Assembly (NCBI GenBank): GCA_029891345.1
Contig: CM057009.1
Span: 207,019,209-207,083,208 of the forward strand
Direction of reading: 5' to 3'
From: Dryococelus australis
Taxonomy: Eukaryota; Arthropoda; Insecta; Phasmatodea; Phasmatidae
DNA: 64,000 nucleotides
Shown here: one piece after another, positions 57,222 to 64,000 of the stretch
Layout: the number at the start of each line of letters is the position of its first letter
How positions within the stretch are numbered: position 1 is the first letter of the stretch
Position numbers and translations under genes: made by a program
The notes under the pieces: model-generated
What the model saw: the letters and a program-made list of their open reading frames with translations, nothing else
What the model was told of the DNA's origin: nothing
The model's database searches: none

Positions 57222-57758
57222 ATGGACAATTGGGAAGAAATAAGAGAAACAATGCTGGAAACAGCAAAAGAGCTAGGGCGACTACCAAGAAGACGAAAAC
57301 ATAGATGGTGGAATGAGATCTGTGATGTAGCGATAGACAAGAGACTAAGAGCATGGCAAAGGTGGTACACCAGTAAGAAAGGAAAGGATTGGGAGAAATG
57401 CTTACAAGAAAGAAAGAAATCGACCAAAAGTATCAGAACCGAGAAAAGGAAATATGACAGGAACAGGCTTGGTGAAATAGACACGGATTTCAAGAAAAAT
57501 AACACCAGGGAATTTTACAAGACATTCAAAGAAGAACTATCAGGATACCGGCCACCCAGTCTACACTTCAAAAATAAATATGGAGTATTGGTAATGAGCA
57601 ACAGAGAAAACTACCAACTACTAGCAGAATACTTTGAGAAATTACTAAACAGCATAGAACCAAAAGAAAGGTTAGAATTTCGAGAGCCACAGCAAGAACA
57701 TCCACCGTCAGAATCACCAACACTAGAAGAAATAGAACACATAATTAAATCACTATAG
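57222..57758 (+). pseudogene. LINE RT upstream region, 178 aa
   Basis: Starts MDNWEEIRETMLETAKELG and contains the RR-x-x-W-W-N-x-E-x-x pattern (RRRKHRWWNEICDVA) found just before RT in RTE-type LINEs, then FYKTFKEELSGYRPP and a SPTLEEIEHIIKSL segment. A stop interrupts the next RT motif (NNKAPGKYGIAAEM, normally N-K-A-P-G-x-D-G). The start is the first ATG after truncation and not a natural start. Confidence 0.75.
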
Positions 57759-57769
57759 AACAATAAGGC

Positions 57770-58540
57770 ACCAGGAAAATACGGGATAGCAGCGGAAATG
57801 TAGGAATTTAGGGGAAAACTGGAAGTAGAGAAAATACATAAAATCATTCTAGGAATTTGGTCAGCTGGAAAAATACAAGATGATTGGAAACAAGCACTAA
57901 TTCACTCACTCCACAAAAAAAGGAGACAAAATTGACGAAAATAACTACAGGGGTATTTCCTTACTATCAGTGACATACAAGATCCTATCTAAGGCACTAT
58001 TAAACAGAGTAGAACAACAAACAAGACACGATATAGGAGAATATCAAGCAGGATTTCGGAAAGGAAGATCATGCGCAGATCAGATCTTCAACTTGAAAAC
58101 GATAATAAGGGCCAGAACACTCCAGGATAAGAACACTGTAGTCACCTTCGTTGAATTTAAGAAAGAATATGACTCAATAGACAGACAAACAGTATTCCTA
58201 ACATTAAAAGAGTTAGGGATAGACCAAAATAACAGAAGACTAATAGAACAACTAACAGATGCTACATCCAAAATAAAACCCTTAGGGCAATTCTCCGAAG
58301 CATTCAAAATCAAATCAGGAGTATGATAAGGGAATGGACTCTCACCAATTCTCTTCAACCTTGAACTAGACAAAATTATGAAGACATGGGAAACTGCCTT
58401 GTAAGAAAAAAGAGAGAAAGGAATCAGTATAGGACAAGGAAAAGGAATATTTGAGGTGAAATGTCTAGCCTTTTTCCGACGACATAGCATTAATAACACA
58501 AAACAGAATAGACGCGCAAACCATGGTGGAAACACTATAC
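57770..58540 (+). pseudogene. LINE reverse transcriptase core, frameshifted
   Basis: Pieces in order: NNKAPGKYGI, W-x-x-G-K-IQDDWKQALI, YRGISLLSVTYKILSKALLN (split by a frameshift near 57915), EYQAGFRKGRSCADQIFNLK, VVTFVEFKKEYDSIDRQTVF and GNGLSPILFNLELDKIM. The two codons before GN are stops where the family has R-Q-G. The F-x-DD box follows (AF-x-DDIALITQNR, with a frameshift at 58480). The aspartates of the active site remain, but the gene is dead. Confidence 0.8.
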
Positions 58541-58741
58541 GAAATAGCCAAAAAAAAAAAGAAAAACAGGACTGGAAATCATCTGCGAGAAGACAAAATA
58601 TCAGAATATAGGCACAATAGGGAAATATACATGAAAACAGAACATGGACAAATAAAGAGGGTCAATAAATTAAAAAATGTAGGATAATGGATACAACCAA
58701 TTGGACTGGACAACACAAAAAACAAAGAAAGGGTCAGAAAA

Positions 58742-59269
58742 TTGGAAATGGCATACAGAATAACACAAAACCACTACAATAAGAAAGCAATATCCACTCA
58801 AGCCAAAATTAGACACTATAATACAGTCATCAAACCAGAAGCAACATATGGATCAGAATGCCTGACAATGAACAAGAAAGGAGAACTGCGAGAACTGGAA
58901 GTAAGAGAGAGGAAAATCCAGAGAAAAATTTTGGGACCACTCAAAAACACAGACAACGCCTGGATCAAGAGAAAAAATGAAGACCTATAAAGAAATACCG
59001 AAAAAATTACAGACACAATGAGAAAAAGCAGGCTGAAATTTTATGGACACCTAAAAAGAATGAATGAGAATAAACTTACCAAGAAAATATTCAACTACAT
59101 CGCAAAATTGAAATTCACAACAAGATGGATAGTAGAGACCAGGAGAGATGCAGAAAAAGTTGGGATAACGGAAGAATTGTTCAACAACAGAGAGAACATC
59201 AGGCGACTGATCGACAACGCAAGACCGAAACCAAGACCCAAGAGAGTGTGGGCTGCCAAGGATGATTGA
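58742..59269 (+). pseudogene. LINE C-terminal region
   Basis: Two frames: MEMAYRITQNHYNKKAI…YGSECLTMNKKGELRELE…RKILGPLK (58742-58990) and RLKFYGHLKRMNENKLTKKI…NARPKPRPKRVW (59018-59269). Both match the conserved tail of RTE-like Pol proteins (L-Y-G-S-E-x-W, R-R-I-L-G-P, G-H-V-x-R-M). A stop at 58988 separates them. Confidence 0.8.
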
Positions 59270-59984
59270 TTGACAGCTCTCCTGGCTGGCTTCAGGATCC
59301 CTCCTCCCCCCTGCCGGGGAAGCCGACGACTTCAGATGTGCGAGAATATTCTGGGAACTAGGACCCTCGGCGTAACGCGGCATTCGGAGAAATTTCTGGG
59401 CGATCGCCCTCGACACTATAACTACAACCGTAACAGGACGGTCGGCAGTCTTTGGTAGAAGCCATCTGGCTGAGTGCGGTTTCCGTACGAAGTCTGAGAG
59501 GTTGGACGACGACAAAGGTTGCGAGACGGCGGTCGACGAGTGTTTTGTGCGGTTTGGGCAGACAAGAGGGCGTGCTACCAACTGGTGGAATGCTACTGTG
59601 CATGAGGGCGCTCAGAGATCTCTAGGACATTGCGGACTAAACTGAAGTGGGACTATATGAACATGTGATATTGGAACTGTGAAATATGGAGATATAATTT
59701 ATAACACGATTCAATAGGTTTTGATAAACAGTTTATTATGACTGATTTCAGTTATTTAAATAGGCCTACATTAATTTATTTGAGGTAATTGTAAATTATA
59801 TTGATTGAGTTTATTAATTGTAAATCACAATTGATCGCTATTTATTATGAGCTATTGAGTCGAAAGTAGCTTATTTGTAGTTATTAAGAATAAATTAGGT
59901 AATTACAATTAACTCTTTATTTTATTAAGACATCCATCCCTTGAAGAACCTGGTTTAGCCCACTGACTTTGAGAAATTGTAACA
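59270..59984 (+). mobile_element. LTR of the gypsy family, plus orientation, 5' end replaced by LINE
   Basis: In reverse complement it matches the other LTRs: TGTTACAATTTCTCAAAGTC, agtgggctaaacc, aagggatgg, ccagatggcttctaccaaag, atgccgcgttacgccgagg. Its 3' terminus (TTGTAACA, ending 59984) is intact. The other end lacks TGTTA and joins directly to the LINE stop codon near 59269. No internal domain adjoins it. Confidence 0.8.
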
Positions 59985-61560
59985 ATATTACAAAGAAATG
60001 TGTATGAATAATACGATGTTTTACATGAGAAAGTAAAAGGTAACTCAGCACATAATAGCGAACATTTATTTTGAAGTAAAGTAATCAAAACCAAATACAG
60101 GGCTAACACTTTTATTTAACCTTTGTATTAAGAATCTGCTGTATATTAACCATTTATATTTACAAAATTTTTAATTGTATTTTTTGATCTAGCACATAAT
60201 ATCATGTGATATATTTTGTTTATTATTAAATATACGTTTATTGCAAATTACAAATATATTTGAAAATAACTAAAATATATTTGTAAATAAGTAGTATTAA
60301 TTAAAGCGTTATCTATTTTCTACAGTGTAATGAGTGGTACTTAAGTTCTAATAAAAGAATTACATAAAAAAAAAGATGGGATCTGTAGAACTCCAGTTCT
60401 ATAAAAACTTACTCTATCTACGGATTTCTCTGAAAGATAGATTTAAAATCTGTGAAAGATGAACAGCATAGTGGAATATTACTGAGACTTCAGAAATTAG
60501 TAATTACTTCCTTGCACGACAATTCAGAGTACCAACATTACATCACAATTACCTTTGAGAGCCCATGCTAGAATAAATAAAAATTTTAAATGCATAGCAA
60601 ATAATAATTCGTGGCACAATATTTCAAAGAGTAATTATTTCATAAATATTTGATCACCAGTTTGCAAATACAAACATTTGGTGAAATAAATGAAAACGAC
60701 ATAAGTGCTGCAAAGGTTATAAACGTTGCAATGCATCATTTTCCTTCCTCTCACGAGGCAATGTGGAGCGTCGACTGAAAACAAAGAATGGTTTATAGTT
60801 GTGTTGCGAGGGTGTGGGGGGGAACCTTCGGACTTTCTGTTGGAAATTTCGCCACAGCCGCTGTTAGATCCTCGCCACCTCGTATTTCCGGAGCATCGTG
60901 TAGATTTTGATGGTAAACAATGTCTCTCACACATTACCTTGCACTCAAACACTTTCAAAATATTCTGTCAGTGTCTCATCTGAACATATTTAGTTATCTA
61001 CATTTATGTAACTGCATAACTTTGCTAGCCAGATACTTCTGCTACTATGCGAATACTCTACTGGGATCGCTATAGTAGTTCTCTGGTTTAACGTAATAAA
61101 TGATCAACTTTCACGTTGCAAAGTTTATGTAGCACAATTAACTGTATTATTTTACGTTATTTTGAGTTTTTTTAGTTAATTATCACTCAGACATAACGAG
61201 TTAACAAAAATTATTATAGCACTTATTTCGTTGTACGATGAAATTCAATTAAGGTTCACTTTAACTGTTTAAATAACAATCAGTTTCTTAAGGAGTTATG
61301 TATTTGATATTTATTACATACTGAAGAGAGAAATGCTAGTGGGGCGTAATTATTTCTTTGTGGAATGCCTACTACTATCTTCTCCTTAAAATGTAATATA
61401 CCAAAGACATCCTAACAATAAGTACAGGAAAATGGATAAGTGTGATCCAGGACTCTTTTTTTCTAACTCAACGATTAATAATTCAATTAAGGATAATACA
61501 TAATCACACACCATTATTCAACAATACAACAACATAATATGCCCTTCAACATAGAACAAT
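59985..61560. other. AT-rich, no gene recognised
   Basis: 60730-60960 is less AT-rich with open frames on both strands (about 85-107 codons) but no family motif. The remainder is AT-rich spacer. Confidence 0.4.
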
Positions 61561-61779
61561 GACAAAATTATATAGGGGATGTCAAGACGGAACGGGATAG
61601 TGGGGCAGGACGGGATACCCGTGTTTTTTGTCCTACTGAGTGCTGTAACCTAACGGAGTGACCTGGAACTACTAGGCTGTGGCGGGTTTAAGCAATCGTT
61701 AGAGATGATGGTTTATCGCGGAAAAAGTGGACTGTTTGATAGGATTCAACGTACTGTACACATGTCCGACAGCTTTCTT

Positions 61780-61925
61780 TCCTTATTGGCTGTCATGCGT
61801 GAATGAAACTACTAACCCATTTCGCTGGGCCAATGAGGATTCCGTTACTTTAAGACAGAACGTTCGTGATTGGTCTACAAACAACTTAGTCGAGTCAAAA
61901 GCTTGTTCATCCAATCATGAAAGAA
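61780..61925. promoter_or_regulatory. Cluster of four CCAAT/ATTGG boxes
   Basis: ttattggctg (61782), ggccaatgag (61829), gattggtct (61868) and ccaatcatga (61912) lie within about 140 bp in an island less AT-rich than its surroundings. Dense CCAAT boxes are typical of TATA-less promoters. No gene is recognisable within the window downstream in either direction, so function is speculative. Confidence 0.3.
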
Positions 61926-64000
61926 TAAACTAGTTAGAGTGATATAGAAGATATGTTGGTTCAATAAATGTTCGTGATTTTCCATTATTTCTAGCAATCG
62001 TCTTATGGAAAAGGAGGGAGGGGGGTGAGGGGGGTTCCGGTGTAACGTCCGAAACCTCAATTCTTATACCCTTTTTATCCACTCATTGTAAGCAATTTGG
62101 TAGCATTTTCTGGGTTACTTATGCGTGGTATTCTGTAAATACTTTCTCCGCGTCCAAACGAAAGGTTGAAGGATTATTTTATTATTTTTTCTATCAATAC
62201 ACTTCATGGTCGTCATACGGCCGGTAATTTTTTTTTTTTTTTTTGGACTTTGAACGCAGCCTATATAAATAAGTAAATCTGTAACTAAGGTGAAGTATAA
62301 TGACTTGAATTTCAATAGGGGCCTACTGCCAAAACATTTAAAAAAATTATCATTATCAAATGTGGTCGTTAAAAATTTTCTACTAATTTCATTTCCTGTG
62401 TCTAATTACAGTTCAAAGCACTGTCACATCACATTAAAAATCATGCAGAAGAAGCATATACATTTCAGTTATGAACTGTGTATGAAACGTAATCTTACTT
62501 TTCTGATTATAAAGCTCCTTCCTAATTTTTAGTATAAAAGTTTAATTAGGATTTTGGGGTAGAAATAATTTTTAACAATGGAGATTCAAATATCAACATT
62601 AAAATTTTTTTTGCACATAAAAAATCTGGGGAAACAGTTCTGGGTATTTTGCAGTACCTACTTGTATTGTTATATGCACATTCTTAATGTTTCCCACTAT
62701 ACAGCGTTTTAACAAAGCACTGACGTACATATTTTGAACTCAAAACTTATTCCACTTAAAGTACTGAACTGCTTAAATGTGGTACAAATTATTTCCATTA
62801 AAAATATCTTTCACAGAGCTTGTGTAATATCGTTTAAAATTAACATACAGTCGTGAAACACTTCGAAACAGTGTGACTTTGAAATATATATTGAAAAAAA
62901 AAAGATCTTGCTATTGTAATTTTACTGAAATACGCTATGAATTTGTGTATGTTCAATGTAATAAAAAGTCGTCTCTCTATTGCTCTTTAGCATATATATA
63001 TATATGGTAATGAACTGGAAAGAGAAATATAAGTGTTATAAAATGACATCGTTAAATCTTTGAACATTGCGTTGTATGGACACCTGAGTTTTGTCTTTGT
63101 TTTAATGTTATGCTGACAGCATATTTAAGTCAGCTTGGCAATGTTTCGTGGTACAGCTTGATACTATGTATAACGATTTTCTCTCTATATATACCTGCAC
63201 TATTAGCTGCAATGTAAAACTTTTCCATATATTTACAAAATATTCTTCGGAAACTAGTTGCCAAGATAATTATTTGTAACACTACAAGTAAATAAAGAGC
63301 TGATTTTACATGTTACTGTAGAGTGGGTTAAACTAACGTTGAATTTTAACAATCAGGTACCATAGACCAGTTTATTATTAACATATAAATCATTTTTAAT
63401 GTTTCAGAAAAGTGTATTGTATAGAAACGGTGTTTGTACTGTAGTGCTGTAAGAATATTTTTTGGCTGCTTTTATTTTTTTTCCAAAGAATTGTTTGTAA
63501 AACGAACAAATTTTATTTCTGTGTACAGTTATCAAAACTACAAAAATTATGGTTTCATTAACTTGGAAAGAACTATAAATAGAAAACGTTTTCAATGGAA
63601 AAGGCTTCAGTGAGAAAAATGCGTAGAAAATACCCATTATGATAATGTAAATAAGGACGAGTACGTTGGACGAAAAGAAAGGTCCTTCAGATAAAAAAGG
63701 ACTTTCTCAGACTTCAGTTTTACAAGGCGTATTCCTGAACAGAAAACTTCAAAGCGAGTGTAAGATGGAATCAGCGAGGGAAACCTGACAATGTTCAGCT
63801 GCCTTCACTTTACAAATGTTCTTGTGCATTTCATGGAAGAAAAAGCGTATTTTGTATTAATTCTTCGGTTGTGACGGTGGCTATCATAAATTAGAGTTTG
63901 AAAATGTTCCAGACTTTTTAATGTAATTAAACTTTTGCTATAAAATGCGTTGTATGTTTTTGTGTGGCATTGCATTGAATAATTTAATATGTGTAGAGGA
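61926..64000. other. AT-rich intergenic sequence
   Basis: Contains a G-rich run (62010-62035), a T-run (62227-62244) and a (TA)n run at 62992-63004. No gene, tRNA or transposon end was recognised. Nothing can be said about the cut right edge. Confidence 0.5.

Larger units (their letters stand above)
57186..59269 (+). mobile_element. 5'-truncated LINE (non-LTR retrotransposon), plus strand
   Basis: About 2.1 kb covering the RT and C-terminus. The endonuclease domain is missing, as expected after incomplete reverse transcription. The coding sequence is broken by stops and frameshifts (first stop at about 57758). Its sequence differs from the neighbouring minus-strand LINE. The 3' end abuts an LTR at 59270. 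Confidence 0.85.

Noticed and set aside
60635-60983. Open frames on both strands near 60.8 kb
   Set aside because: No recognisable family and mutually overlapping. A retropseudogene is possible but nothing supports a particular identity.

Overview
This window looks like intergenic DNA from a large, AT-rich, repeat-dense animal genome, most likely an arthropod and probably an insect. The inference rests on the transposable elements: Tc1/mariner relatives with a DUF4817-type architecture, a Ty3/gypsy family with a tRNA-Leu-type primer site, tRNA-derived SINEs and RTE-like LINEs. I found no host protein-coding gene, no rRNA gene and no functional tRNA. Nearly every interpretable open frame is a decayed transposon gene.

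Layout. 0.5-4.3 kb: a minus-strand Ty3/gypsy element, with LTR, tRNA-Leu primer site, a gag with a long coiled coil, protease and reverse transcriptase remnants. It is truncated near 0.55 kb. Relatives of its LTR lie at 15.8 kb (fragment), 40.9-41.8 kb (solo LTR with a 4-bp target duplication) and 59.3-60.0 kb (opposite orientation). 7.4 and 17.2 kb: two different tRNA-derived SINEs, each with target-site duplications. 11.4-12.6 kb: short tandem modules and clustered AGGTCA half-sites, which recur in inverted form across 24.3-29.6 kb around a 1.2-kb pyrimidine-rich minisatellite. 13.4, 16.2 and 18.9 kb: non-autonomous DNA transposons (hAT-like, Mutator-like, hAT-like). 22.7-23.3 kb: an isolated, uninterrupted 202-codon gag-like frame.

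29.7-54.6 kb is dominated by one complex repeat. It has a 'head', alternating half-units of about 145 bp and a tRNA-like 'tail', and occurs in inverted (head-to-head) copies. Many DNA transposons are inserted in it: a 2.9-kb long-TIR Tc1/mariner element with a second MITE in its left arm, a 1.37-kb Tc1-like element, three members of a new-looking TA-targeting MITE family, and a Tc1-like transposase split by an 8-bp-TSD MITE. One MITE sits inside a terminal repeat of another element, so relative ages can be read directly. 56.2-59.3 kb: two unrelated LINE fragments lie back to back, the second joined directly to an LTR. 60-64 kb is AT-rich and featureless apart from a small CCAAT-rich island.

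Nothing here works as a pathway. The window is a stratified record of transposition. Its least explained component is the inverted head/unit/tail repeat with its tRNA-like tail.
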